From a bacterium (GTDB lineage Bacteria; Chloroflexota; Anaerolineae; Caldilineales; Caldilineaceae), in the NCBI GenBank assembly GCA_016124945.1, contig WGMT01000088.1:1-64000 (forward strand): a stretch of 64,000 nt of DNA, in the 5' to 3' direction. Position 1 is the first letter of the stretch, and the number at the start of each line of letters is the position of its first letter. The notes below the pieces were generated by a model, which was given only the letters and a program-made list of their open reading frames with translations, searched no databases and had not been told where the DNA came from. A program made the translations under genes and the position numbers. Of this stretch, positions 15,837 through 25,392 are shown piece after piece.

Positions 15837-16280
15837 ATGAGCGCATTTGCCAACGCCATACGATTCTTCGAAGCCTGTGAATCTGCGCAAGGATGGAAAG
15901 GGTGCCGGCCCTACGTAGCCGAGAACGCCCCCTTCTTCGCCCAGAGTGAGCCACTGGTTGATGTCAAAACTGTAGAAGCCTACTGTGAATGGATGGCCGG
16001 CTTCGGCACGGTGACTGCCCCTGGCGCTACCTATGATTTGCACGTCAAGTGTTACGACGAATCGACGCGCACCGCCGTCTTCTTTGCCACCTACCACGCC
16101 AAACACACTGGTGAAGGGGGGCCGGTGCCGCCGACACACAAAGAAACACACTCCCACTACGTCTACTTGCTGACCATGAACAAAGAAGACAAAGTCGCCC
16201 AGATGATCAAGGTGTGGAATTCTACGTGGGCCATGCGCGAAATCGGCTGGTTGACACCAACTGCCCAGGTTAGCGGTTAG
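15837..16280 (+). CDS. SnoaL/NTF2-like protein
   Basis: This 147-residue protein has an NTF2-like cone fold: a helical start (SAFANAIRFFEACESAQGWKG), C-terminal strands YDLHVKCYDESTRTAVFFATYHAKHTG and HYVYLLTMNKEDKVAQMIKVWN. Family members are small enzymes or binding proteins (ester cyclases, isomerases). No catalytic role can be assigned. ATAGGAGGCTGTT gives a strong ribosome-binding site. Its stop codon TAG is in the second of two GGTTAGC heptamers. It is monocistronic. Confidence 0.75.
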   Translation: MSAFANAIRFFEACESAQGWKGCRPYVAENAPFFAQSEPLVDVKTVEAYCEWMAGFGTVTAPGATYDLHVKCYDESTRTAVFFATYHAKHTGEGGPVPPTHKETHSHYVYLLTMNKEDKVAQMIKVWNSTWAMREIGWLTPTAQVSG

Positions 16281-16281
16281 C
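16268..16281. repeat. Two-unit heptamer on the NTF2-like stop codon
   Basis: GGTTAGC twice, followed by GTTC. The stop codon TAG (16278-16280) is inside the second unit. Short, so this could be chance, but the position matches the other arrays. Confidence 0.55.
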
Positions 16282-16599
16282 GTTCAAGGGTGTAACCCTG
16301 CGCAGTCGCAGAAGCAAGTCCCCGGCACTTTCTCGCGGCGCGACAAGCACTCTTGCACACCAACCCGCCAGTTTTTCTGCAACCCGGTGGGTTTCCCAAA
16401 GTATCGAAAGTCAGGTTACACATGCTGGTATGACAGGCCACTAACAAACAGGAATCTTCAGGCACAGGGTCAGAAAATGTAAGTACTTCTTGAAAATTGA
16501 TCTGCAGACCTCGTTGCCGGTTGACTTGTGCGTAACTGAAAACTGTGGCCCTACTTCTTCTCCCGTCACCGGATCAACCATCTTTAGTGTCGGCCCCCT

Positions 16600-16780
16600 C
16601 TACAGATCGACCACAAATGTTTCTTGGAGGGAACCCGCATCGCCAACGATGGTCAAACCATACTCACCCAGTGCCGGCATGTCGGTGAAACTGTTGGTAA
16701 GAGACGATCCCTGAACCCGCGTCACTGTGCGGCCGGCTGGATAGGACGATAGCAACAATGGCATGTTTACTCGTTGTCAT
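16600..16780 (-). pseudogene. Remnant of an unidentified small protein
   Basis: From ATG at 16778-16780 the frame reads MTTSKHAIVAIVLSSRPHS, a possible short signal-like start. A different frame then gives SFTDMPALGEYGLTIVGDAG and ends FVVDL with TAG at 16600. The two halves look like one protein split by a frameshift near 16700. It would overlap the end of the TPR remnant by 14 nt, as in an operon. Family not recognised. The stretch 16281-16599 shows no gene. Confidence 0.45.
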
Positions 16781-18104
16781 TGCAACACTCCTTTGCGTGA
16801 TCCTGGATGGCAGTGAGCAGGTTGGGGGGAAGAGTTCTTCGGAGAGGCAGAAACCGATGTGGTAATGTATACGGCCCAACCCAAGATGTGCGCGCAGGTC
16901 AACATGGCCAGAGACAGGTTTGTCGGCCGAAGGCGTGTCCAAGGCGCGCTGATGGGCCGCCCGGGCTTCATCGAGTGTGCCCCAATCCCAGTCGTCAGCG
17001 CAGGGCCAACGCTCGTCGGGGTAGAGACGCGCCTGCTGAAAAAGGGCAGATGCATAGCCGTTCAGCGCCCGGCCATAGTTGAGTTCGCGCGACAGAGCCT
17101 GTTGATAGGCGGCCACGGCCTGTGCGAGGCGATCTGTCCGTTCTGCGGGCGCCTCGCACAGGCCGGGTGCGCTCTTGAGGGAGGCGTTGCCCAGGAAAAG
17201 ATAGAGGATCTCCTGCCCGCTGGCCGTAGCCACTGCGCCCCAATCGGGATCGCTGGCTGCCGCCTCAATAATACGCAGCGCCGCTTCATAATCGGCGCGA
17301 TGCCCACCCTGATAGTGAGAGAGGCCGATGATGATCTGCACCAGGGAACGTATGCGGGCACGCAATTCGGCGTTGGCGTTGCTCTGTGCCGCCGGGCGCT
17401 GGGCGTCGAATGAGATGGGTGTACCCAACGCGTAGTCGCCCAACAGTTCCGTCGCCTGCCACACCACCTCTTTGGTGAGGTAAAACTCAGGTTGGAGCGT
17501 CCAGGCATTACCCTCGCGTTGGACGACCTCATAGATGAGGACGTGGGCGTTCAGGGCTTCGGCTCGCACCACAGTGTCCTCGCGCATCCACAGGACGAAT
17601 ACGCTGTTCGTCGCCCCATAACGTCCCCAGTTGCACGAGGATCGCTTCCAGTTCATCCTTCTGATCGCTTAACAGGGCGGCCACGTTGCGAGCACGTTGA
17701 CGGCCAATCTTATCGCGGATAGGGTTGCCGTCCTCGTCGACGACGGCGAACTCGGCCACGGCGATGTTGAAGGTGTCGGGGTCCATGGCGGCGGGGGCGC
17801 GTTGGCTCCACAACCAGCCGGCCACGAGGACGAGGGTGAGCAGCGCGCTGACGCCGGCCACGGCGAACCAGCGCAGCTCTCACCAACGGCGGTGGGCATC
17901 GGGGACAGCGGCTTCGGGGTGAAGTTCGGGCAGGTGGGCGCGCCCCGGCACCGTGTCCATGACACGGCGCAGTTGATCATCTCGGCGCGCCGGCTCGGTG
18001 AGATCGACCCAGTGCAACAGTTGGATACGCGGCGGCGGATCGCAGGGCTCCAGGTGCAGGGGAATCAACCGACTTTTAAGGTCGCATTCCTCATTCAACA
18101 GTGG
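16767..18104 (-). pseudogene. Decayed membrane-anchored TPR protein
   Basis: At least three lesions break one ancestral reading. (1) An in-frame TGA at 17880-17882 separates the N-terminal cytoplasmic part (IQLLHWVDLTEPARRDDQLR) from the membrane helix (VSALLTLVLVAGWLW). (2) A frameshift near 17610-17650 separates FNIAVAEFAVVDEDGN...LLSDQKDELEAIL from FVLWMREDTVVRAEALN and the helical repeat part (ELRARIRSLVQIIIGLSHYQ, AVAAYQQALSRELNYGRALNG, TLDEARAAHQRAL). (3) A frameshift at a C6 run near 16830 separates the end, which would read LLTAIQDHAKECC. The original was probably a one-TM signalling protein with a FNIAVAEF domain and TPR repeats. Several lesions argue for true decay rather than a single sequencing error. 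Confidence 0.75.
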
Positions 18105-18119
18105 TAGACTGTTTTCACA

Positions 18120-19439
18120 ATGATCCAGCGCAAAGAGATGAAATCCCCGCCCAGCGCACCGCGTATATCCGTCTCTCAATTGCGTGCCGATGAACTGAAT
18201 CGCCGCACCAACCAGCTATGGCTTGGCATCTGGCTAGCGACTATCGTCATCTTGGTCAGCACCTTTATCTTACGCAGGATGACCGGTAATAGCACCACAC
18301 CCCTTGCGCTTGCGATGCAAATCGTCCTCAACGGATTGGTTGTGGCCAACCTCGTACTGTTCAAAACCCGTTATGCGCGCCTGGCGCAGGGAATCTTTGT
18401 CTTCGCCATTCATCTGGCGGTGCCGCCGGTCTTGCTCCTCTACGGCGGGACACGTGGCTTTGGTGATCTTGCCGTGTATATGGCGATCCTACTCTCGATC
18501 CTCTACGGCTGGCAACGCTGGATGTTCGTAACCTACACGATCATGGCGGCGACACTGATTGGGGTGCTCTATCTGGACAGTACCGGTCGCTCTGTGGCCC
18601 CGCTGCTTGACTATTCGGCCCAATTTTCGACGATCAAGTTTGTGGTCATCGGCGTCATCATGATTTTCGCCCTGCGTTTTATCAACACCTTCTACAATGG
18701 CCTGTTGGAGACCTATCGTACCTTTGCCGAAGAGCAGGTGCGGCTCAACGATGAACTCAAGGTAAGCGAACAAGCGCTGGAAGCGTTAAACAAAAATCTC
18801 ATCGTCTCCCGGCAAACCATTGTCACCGCGCGCGAGGCAGAGCGACGTCGGCTCCGGCGCGATTTGCACGATGGATTGGGGCCGACATTGGCCGCCCAAG
18901 TCTTTAGGATCGGGATTGCCCAGCAGATGGTACAGAAAGATCCAGGAAAAGCAGCCACCATGCTCACCGATGTCGAATCGGGCATCCGAGACACGTTGGC
19001 CAACGTGCGCGAGTTGGTCTACGGCTTGCGCCCACCGATGTTGGACCAACTTGGGTTACTAGGCGCCATGTCCGATTTTGCCAAACAGCAAGAAGGACGC
19101 CTTGTCGTCTCTCTGGATCTGCCGGTGGATGTGTCACACGTCAGTGCGGCGGTCGAGGTTGCGCTGTTTCGGATCTACCAAACAGCGCTCGACAATGTTG
19201 TGAAACATGCACAGGCATCCCGTTGTACTGTGCAATTGCATGTGGAAGCAGACGCTGTGACACTAACCATCACCGACGATGGGATCGGCATCGGTGATCT
19301 ACCTACATCGGGCGTCGGGCTGACGTCTATGCAGGAACGGGCGGAAGAGCTTGGCGGCACGTTTTCCATTCTGCCCATACAGCCCTGTGGGACCAGACTT
19401 CAAGTCATCATTCCGCTGTTGGAGGACTCGACGCTATGA
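18120..19439 (+). CDS. Sensor histidine kinase, NarL/LiaS type (HisKA_3)
   Basis: This 439-residue membrane kinase has six predicted transmembrane helices in residues 30-205 and no large extracellular sensor, so it probably senses a membrane or intramembrane signal. A coiled linker (YRTFAEEQVRLNDELKVSEQ) leads to the HisKA_3 helix REAERRRLRRDLHDGLGP with the phospho-acceptor H250. The HATPase_c domain shows DNVVKHAQAS, TDDGIG and GVGLTSMQERAEELGG. The stop overlaps the response-regulator start by 4 nt, so they form a pair. No clear ribosome-binding site precedes ATG 18120; ATG 18138 is an alternative. Confidence 0.93.
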   Translation: MIQRKEMKSPPSAPRISVSQLRADELNRRTNQLWLGIWLATIVILVSTFILRRMTGNSTTPLALAMQIVLNGLVVANLVLFKTRYARLAQGIFVFAIHLAVPPVLLLYGGTRGFGDLAVYMAILLSILYGWQRWMFVTYTIMAATLIGVLYLDSTGRSVAPLLDYSAQFSTIKFVVIGVIMIFALRFINTFYNGLLETYRTFAEEQVRLNDELKVSEQALEALNKNLIVSRQTIVTAREAERRRLRRDLHDGLGPTLAAQVFRIGIAQQMVQKDPGKAATMLTDVESGIRDTLANVRELVYGLRPPMLDQLGLLGAMSDFAKQQEGRLVVSLDLPVDVSHVSAAVEVALFRIYQTALDNVVKHAQASRCTVQLHVEADAVTLTITDDGIGIGDLPTSGVGLTSMQERAEELGGTFSILPIQPCGTRLQVIIPLLEDSTL

Positions 19440-20083
19440 TTTCGATCTTTATTGTGGACGATCATCAAATCTTCCGCGACGGGTTGAAGCTGCTCTTTGA
19501 TAACACCGAAGACATGCACGTGCTGGCAGAAGCCCAAAACGGTGAAGACGCCCTTGAGAAACTGGCCATGCTTGAACCGGATCTGATCCTCATGGACATT
19601 CAACTGCCCGGCAAGAATGGAATCGACGTAACCCGTGAGTTGAAAGAGCGCAACCCTGCGCACAAAGTGCTGATGCTGACCATGTTTGAGGACGATCAAT
19701 CGGTCTTTGCCGCCATGCGCGCCGGCGCATTGGGCTATGTGTTGAAGGGGATCAACCACGCTGAGATGGTGCAGACAGTGCGCATTGCCGCAGCCGGCGG
19801 CGCAGTTTTCAGCCCACAGATCGCTGAGTATATCTTACGCTGGTTTGCCCAGACAGCCGGCCACCCCGCCGAAGAGAGTGTAGAACTCCCTGTGCTGACC
19901 CAACGCGAGCGGGAGGTGTTGGAACTCCTGGCAGATGGCTGCGACAACAACACCATCGCCGACCGCTTGACGGTGACAGAGAAAACCGTGCGCAACTACG
20001 TCTCGCAATTGTTGAAGAAGCTCGAAGTCAGCGACCGGCACGCCGCGGCCGAGAAGGCGCGACGTGCCGGAATCGATGACTGA
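19436..20083 (+). CDS. Response regulator, NarL/FixJ family
   Basis: This 215-residue protein has a receiver domain: acidic pair in FIVDDHQIFRDGL, phospho-acceptor D54 in LILMDIQLPG, T and K in VLMLTMF and GYVLKG. A LuxR-type helix-turn-helix follows (LTQREREVLELLADGCDNNT...TVTEKTVRNYVSQLLKKL). It is phosphorylated by the kinase encoded upstream with a 4-nt overlap. Target genes are unknown; the giant secreted protein gene is the convergent neighbour and not an obvious target. Confidence 0.95.
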   Translation: MISIFIVDDHQIFRDGLKLLFDNTEDMHVLAEAQNGEDALEKLAMLEPDLILMDIQLPGKNGIDVTRELKERNPAHKVLMLTMFEDDQSVFAAMRAGALGYVLKGINHAEMVQTVRIAAAGGAVFSPQIAEYILRWFAQTAGHPAEESVELPVLTQREREVLELLADGCDNNTIADRLTVTEKTVRNYVSQLLKKLEVSDRHAAAEKARRAGIDD

Positions 20084-20086
20084 CTG

Positions 20087-20203
20087 TCAGTAATCTACGA
20101 TTATGACGCGGAGTAGGCATCCTCAGATGCCGGGTAGACCTGAACAAGCCGCATCTGAGGATGCGCTCTCCACAATTTAGCCAGAACCGTGAAGTATTGA
20201 TAT
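20087..20203. repeat. ~118-bp hairpin element, copy 2 (fills a convergent spacer)
   Basis: Same architecture as 3221-3338: outer arms TCAGTAATCTACGATT and AACCGTGAAGTATTGA, GCGGAG/CTCTCC, and the identical inner stem GCATCCTCAGATGC / GCATCTGAGGATGC with the loop CGGGTAGACCTGAACAAGCC. It occupies essentially all of the 119 bp between the response-regulator stop codon and the stop codon of the giant secreted protein gene. Confidence 0.92.
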
Positions 20204-23200
20204 TACCGCATCACCACCGGCAGATAGAGTTTCTCCACCGCCCCGCCGTCACCCACAACCACTTGAATGGTCAAGGTCTCCTCGTTCTCGCCACTGTATC
20301 CGGCAATTTCAATTGGATAGACGCCGTCCGGGACGCTAACGTCGACATGAATCGCCAGTTGATGGGTTGGATTGGCAGTGCTAACCGCAGTAACGCCATC
20401 CACATCATCGACGAACCGAGCCGTGATTCCGGGTGCGGCTGAGCCTAGATCCGTCGAGAGCCAGACGGTGGGGAAGAAGAGCGCATCCTCCTCATTGAGC
20501 GTGACAGGAACCTGTACGCTGCTCCCCGCGACCACATTGACTGTTGCCTGTGCCGACGTGATCGAGAAGGCCCCCGGTGCAACATTGAAGATGAATTCCG
20601 GTGAACGTACGCTGCGACCGAGAGTAGTAGCCACAGCTTCAACCGAGATGTAGTAGTTCACGCCCGGCTGGATGTCCTCCAGTGTGACAAAGCCGACTTC
20701 AACACCGGTGGCAAGCCCGTTTTCGTCAAGTTCTTGGATGCTGTTCCCCACTGTGATGACCTGGGTGGGCTTGAGTGGTGTGTTGCCAAAGTGCAGCCGA
20801 TATAGATCCGTATCTGGGTGCCCAAGCGCCTCCCACTCGATGTAGAGTGACTGATCTTCAAGTTCAAATGTGCTGCTGATGGTAGCTGCCCACGTGGTGG
20901 GGAAGTCGTTGCTGTGGTCGATCACAATCTGCGCCGCATTGACCACGGTTGCCAGTGGGTCGAAATCATCTTTGGCGATCCAAACCGCATTGGCACCATA
21001 GACGCTCTGCACGCCCGCCGCCACCAACGAAGGGGCCTCCGCATAGGTCTCAACCGGCGGGTTCACCCTGTCATCGGCGCGTACCCAGAGGTGATAGGTG
21101 CCGGAAGGCAGTGTATTCAGATCCACCTGTTTGGTGACCAACTGTCCACCCAGTTCAGCCAGGTCATTGACCTCATATTCCGCCAGCAGCAGCCCTGCAT
21201 AGAGCGGAATCTCTTGGGAATCCACCGAACCGTCAGCGTTGGTCAGAGGCAGTGATGCGCTGATCGCACCCGGATTGGCAAAGACCGAAACCAGCGTGGG
21301 GCGATTGTCCGAAGTCAACTGCCAACTGACTTGCGTCGCCGCCAAATTGGTCGCGTCAACTGCAACCGAACCCAGGATCGGCGGGCTATCCGGCCCCATC
21401 ACCGAGAGTTCATAGAAGGTATTGTCGGTGTCACCCACCAACTTCATCTGCCATTGCTCGTTCATCTGCGCCTGATCGACGGTGTAGTAGGCCAGATAGG
21501 TGGGGCGATAGCGTACGTCCTGGCGTTGAATGAGCGTTACCGGCAAGCCACCGCTGCTGTGATCGGTGCTCAGGAAGGTATAGACGCCACCTTCTGCCAC
21601 CGTGGTGGACAATAGCGCTGTGACAATCGTGTTGCCGGTGGTGGTGCGCAGTTCGATGCGCTTGGCGCCGGCGTCGATTTCTACATAGTTCGAGGCGGTT
21701 TTGTAGCCAACATTGCTCAAGATGGGCGCGCCATCGACGAGCAGTGTCAAAGTGGTGTCAGCGCCGTTGAAGAAGCGGATCTTGGCTTTGCCAAAGGTCG
21801 AAGGTGCTGTGTTGTCATCGACCACGGTGACAAAAGCCGACGCCGCGCCACCCACGCTGATCACACTCACAGTTCCTTCTGCCGGCACGGTGACCGTTGC
21901 ACTGCGCACGACATTGTTGGTGCCGGTCGCAAGTAGTTCAATCAGATGGTCACCAGGCGACAGTGGCAGCGGCTTGAGCCAGTCGAGCGAATTCTGGAAG
22001 TCAAGGTTCACGTAGACAACGACGCCATCGATGCGCAGGTCGACACCGTTCACGGCGACTTCGACAGAGAGCGGCGTGAAGAGCAAACGCGGTGATGCGT
22101 CCTCTTCTTCGTCCTCGCCGTCTGTGGCGTCGTCTGTGGCGTCGTCTGCCACCAATTCAAACTGGCTGCTCTGCGTGTACTCAATCGTATAGCCCAACGT
22201 GGCGCTTTGGTCGAAGTTGGCGGGTGTCACCTCTTGGCCATTGGGTGTGATCAGGGTGAAGCCAAGCGGGGCATCGGCCACCATATTAAAGATGACATCG
22301 CCATGTTGAATCAGGTTGACCTGTGTGATGACATCGGTGACGCCCGCCGCTTGAATCTGGTCGGCATCAGCCATTGGTTTGGTCAACGGTGCACTGACAA
22401 GCACACCGTTATTGCCCGCAATGCCGTTGACATTCTGCAGGAAGACGTACTGTCCATCTGCACTGGCGGCGCCTACAATTTCCCCACGGCTCAGGGCATC
22501 CTGCCATTGGGCGCGGGCGGCTGCAACCGTCGGTGCAGCGATCAGTTGAAAACGATTGACATTGCCGAATTTCAACTTGCCAGTGTGATCGATAAAGAAG
22601 CCGTGGGTGCCAAAGAGATTAATGAAGCCTTTGAAGCCGAAATTGCCGTTGGTGAACTCACCCATGTCCGCGCCGACGGTGGCTAGTTTTCCCGTGCTGA
22701 AGGGCGGGATCGGCGGTGGGCAAATCCTGATCCGTCCGAAGCACTTGCCTGCCTTTACAATCGAACCCTTGCGGACTTCCAACGAGACCCTGGCCGAGCC
22801 GGTAAAGGTGGCGCGCCCGTCGCGGGTAAAGGCGTTGATCTCGGCACTGCCATTGAAGAAAATCGCCTCAAACTGGATGCTGGCCCGGAAACTGTTGGTG
22901 GTGACCTTGGCCTCGGTTCTGGCAACCTCGACCGAGAGCACGCTCAGCGCCACCCCCAGGTCCAGTTCAAAAGGCTGGGGTTGCACCCCCATGCTGCCCT
23001 CCAGCGCCAAAATCGGCCCGATTCCCGGTAGGCTCTTGCCTGCTTCGATGGTCACCGTCACGTCAACCCGCTCACCGCCGGGGATCAGGGTGATTTCACC
23101 GCTGAGGCCGGTGAGGAACAGGCCGGTTGTGCCGATGGCCAGGCCCGGACTACAGCCAAAACCGGCCCGGATTTGCTCAAGACGGAAGGCATCAAACGAG

Positions 23201-24975
23201 CCAGTGGACATAATCGAGGCCGGTGCGACATTCTCGCGAAATGGCCCCATGCGTTGTTGAGTCAGCGCATCGCCGGCGGCAATCGTCATCACCGTTTGGT
23301 TGTCGGGGCCGGCAAAAATGGTGACGCCGGCGCTGATCGTACATTCCTGTCCCTCACTGCCGGGGCTTTTCTTCTTGCCGATGTTGGGGATGGTGAGTGA
23401 GCCATCGGCGGCAAGCACAAAGCCACCATCGCGCTGTTCCAAGGTGGCGGTGAGGCTCATCTCAAAACCACTGTCTGTCCGAATGGTGGGCAGATCAATA
23501 CTGGCCGTACCGATGCGGATGCCGCCGCTGTCAATAAAGGTCGGCGCGGCAATCGTATTGGAGAGGCCGCCGAACTGCGCCGGCATTTGGAGCAGCGGAC
23601 GGATGATGTGGAGGGCAGGGTTCTCGTTGATGTAGGTGAGCTCAACACCGCGCGCCACCAACGGCAGACCGGCCATGTCAATGGTGAAGTCTGGGATGGA
23701 AGCGTCGCTGAATTGGTCACGCGCATTGACCGCGCCGCCGAACTGAATGTTGCTCACCGTGCTGCCATTGGTGGTGATGGTCATCACACCGGTGACGGTA
23801 CAGCCGTCACTCGTGTTGTCGCTGATGGTGATGTTCTCGATCCGCACCAACACTCGGGTGATACCGGATCCTTGATTCACCAAAGTAATCGGCTCGCCTG
23901 TGCAGGATTTGAGTGAGTTCGCAACGGCATCGGGCGGCGACGGTAAATTGTTGACATTGATCAGGAAGGTTTGGGCAAATGTGCCGCCACGATTGTCCGT
24001 ACTGGCGATGCGTACGCTGTAAATTGGCTTGGTTTCAAAATCGAGCGTCGCGTTTGTACTGAGGACATTGTCCTCGATGCGGAACAACACGTTGTCGGCA
24101 CTGCCGGCGCCATCAACCAACGCATAGGTATGACTGTCACCGGCGTCCACATCTTGCGAACTCAACGTGCCCACGGTAAGGCCGGGCTGCTGATTCTCGT
24201 CAACTCGATTGTTGCTCAGATTGATGCGGTGGGGGGCGTCGTTGGCATCGGTGACCTGGATTGTAAAGCGCTTACTGAGCGTCTGCCCTTGCGGATTGCG
24301 CACCTGTACATCAACGACGTTGTTCGCTTTTGTCTCAAAATCAAGGGCAGCGTCCACGAGCAGTTCATTGAGGACAATGCGAAACTTGTCGTTGTCATTG
24401 TTAGTGCCGACCAACGAGAACGTAGAGCGGGCCAGGCTGCCGAACGCATCCGCCTCGCTGTCGCCCAGTGCGGTAAACGCGCCGATGATTTGCCCGATCT
24501 GTGCGTCCTCGGCAACGGTTGCGTTGCTCAGCAGAATATCAGAAGGGCCATCGTCGACGGCAGTCACCGTCACCCGCACCGTTGCCTGGCGCGTGTTGGC
24601 GGGATCGCCGTTGTGAACGCTGTAAAAGAAGCTGTCGTTGCCGCTGAAATTCGCGTTGGGGGTGTAAAGGATTTTGTTTTCGACAATGGCTGCCGTCCCC
24701 GATTGCGGCTTGCCCACCGCGGCGAGGATCAAGGCTGCACCGCCGCCTTGGCCATCATTTGCCAGCACGTCAATGGTGGTCGGTGTATCTTCGTCAATGG
24801 TGATGTTGTCGGCGACTGGTTCGGGCGGGGCAACCACCTGTTGGCCCGGCGCGGCCTGTGCCGTCCCGTAGGAAAGCAAGAGTAGGCATAAAACAAGTAG
24901 AACGAAGGGTGATTGATAACGCCGAGAGACGCCTGCGGCTCCGCGTAGAAATGAGAATGGGTAGGGGGTTTGCAT
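20203..24975 (-). CDS. Giant secreted protein with cadherin-like repeats and DUF4397
   Basis: About 1590 residues. ATG at 24975 is preferred over an upstream one at 25047 because GAAAAGGT precedes it and a signal peptide follows at once (FVLLVLCLLLLSYGTAQAA). Domains: tandem-95/cadherin-like (about 50-140, EDTPTTIDVLANDGQG), two cadherin-type repeats (143-340; ATLDFETK, VTDANDAPHRI, SSQDVDAGDSHTY), a long beta-rich middle of unknown type, an acidic linker at about 941-958 (DDATDDATDGEDEEED), a DUF4397-like domain (about 1060-1150, AKIRFFNGADTTLTLLVDGA), and fibronectin-like segments. It ends EKLYLPVVMR, a C-terminus common in secreted Chloroflexota proteins. Probably a surface or extracellular adhesin or matrix protein, possibly Ca-binding. 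Monocistronic. Confidence 0.85.
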   Translation of the reverse strand: MQTPYPFSFLRGAAGVSRRYQSPFVLLVLCLLLLSYGTAQAAPGQQVVAPPEPVADNITIDEDTPTTIDVLANDGQGGGAALILAAVGKPQSGTAAIVENKILYTPNANFSGNDSFFYSVHNGDPANTRQATVRVTVTAVDDGPSDILLSNATVAEDAQIGQIIGAFTALGDSEADAFGSLARSTFSLVGTNNDNDKFRIVLNELLVDAALDFETKANNVVDVQVRNPQGQTLSKRFTIQVTDANDAPHRINLSNNRVDENQQPGLTVGTLSSQDVDAGDSHTYALVDGAGSADNVLFRIEDNVLSTNATLDFETKPIYSVRIASTDNRGGTFAQTFLINVNNLPSPPDAVANSLKSCTGEPITLVNQGSGITRVLVRIENITISDNTSDGCTVTGVMTITTNGSTVSNIQFGGAVNARDQFSDASIPDFTIDMAGLPLVARGVELTYINENPALHIIRPLLQMPAQFGGLSNTIAAPTFIDSGGIRIGTASIDLPTIRTDSGFEMSLTATLEQRDGGFVLAADGSLTIPNIGKKKSPGSEGQECTISAGVTIFAGPDNQTVMTIAAGDALTQQRMGPFRENVAPASIMSTGSFDAFRLEQIRAGFGCSPGLAIGTTGLFLTGLSGEITLIPGGERVDVTVTIEAGKSLPGIGPILALEGSMGVQPQPFELDLGVALSVLSVEVARTEAKVTTNSFRASIQFEAIFFNGSAEINAFTRDGRATFTGSARVSLEVRKGSIVKAGKCFGRIRICPPPIPPFSTGKLATVGADMGEFTNGNFGFKGFINLFGTHGFFIDHTGKLKFGNVNRFQLIAAPTVAAARAQWQDALSRGEIVGAASADGQYVFLQNVNGIAGNNGVLVSAPLTKPMADADQIQAAGVTDVITQVNLIQHGDVIFNMVADAPLGFTLITPNGQEVTPANFDQSATLGYTIEYTQSSQFELVADDATDDATDGEDEEEDASPRLLFTPLSVEVAVNGVDLRIDGVVVYVNLDFQNSLDWLKPLPLSPGDHLIELLATGTNNVVRSATVTVPAEGTVSVISVGGAASAFVTVVDDNTAPSTFGKAKIRFFNGADTTLTLLVDGAPILSNVGYKTASNYVEIDAGAKRIELRTTTGNTIVTALLSTTVAEGGVYTFLSTDHSSGGLPVTLIQRQDVRYRPTYLAYYTVDQAQMNEQWQMKLVGDTDNTFYELSVMGPDSPPILGSVAVDATNLAATQVSWQLTSDNRPTLVSVFANPGAISASLPLTNADGSVDSQEIPLYAGLLLAEYEVNDLAELGGQLVTKQVDLNTLPSGTYHLWVRADDRVNPPVETYAEAPSLVAAGVQSVYGANAVWIAKDDFDPLATVVNAAQIVIDHSNDFPTTWAATISSTFELEDQSLYIEWEALGHPDTDLYRLHFGNTPLKPTQVITVGNSIQELDENGLATGVEVGFVTLEDIQPGVNYYISVEAVATTLGRSVRSPEFIFNVAPGAFSITSAQATVNVVAGSSVQVPVTLNEEDALFFPTVWLSTDLGSAAPGITARFVDDVDGVTAVSTANPTHQLAIHVDVSVPDGVYPIEIAGYSGENEETLTIQVVVGDGGAVEKLYLPVVMR

Positions 24976-25392
24976 TGGTTTACCTTTTCGAGATTGATGG
25001 AAACTTGTCCGACGACACCCTTTAAGTGCCGTCGCCAAGCGTACCACGAACCTCGATTGGGCGATGTCCTCGCTTTGCCCTCAAAGAAAGTGGGACAAAG
25101 TTGGGACAATTTGCAGTGAGTCGGCTCGGATCGCTCACCAACGGACAGGCCACTTCTGTCCTTGTACGCCATCTTGTATCGCTGATTGATCTTACGCCGC
25201 AGCCATTAGTCCTGTTTACTGGAGTCAATCTAAAAAGGGTCATTTTGAAAGGAGCCTCATGATGAGTGAAAATGGTAAGCCGCCGTTGCGCGGATCAACC
25301 TACAAGACAAACACAGGAGGTTCAGACCCTACTGTGTTACCGATTCGCGAACAACCGAAACTTTTGCAACACCAGAAGAGGACCCACCGAAC
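24976..25392. other. Divergent spacer without a supported gene
   Basis: It carries the 5' regions of the giant secreted protein gene and the amidase gene. A 66-codon frame at 25259-25459 has a good Shine-Dalgarno sequence (AAAGGAG) but no recognisable content and overlaps the amidase start out of frame. No hairpin or heptamer array was seen. Confidence 0.5.

Noticed and set aside
15704-18105. Similar CTC(C/A)TTCAACAGTGG(C/T)AG words near 15708 and 18093
   Set aside because: Only about 18 bp in two places with several differences around them; too little to call a repeat or operator.
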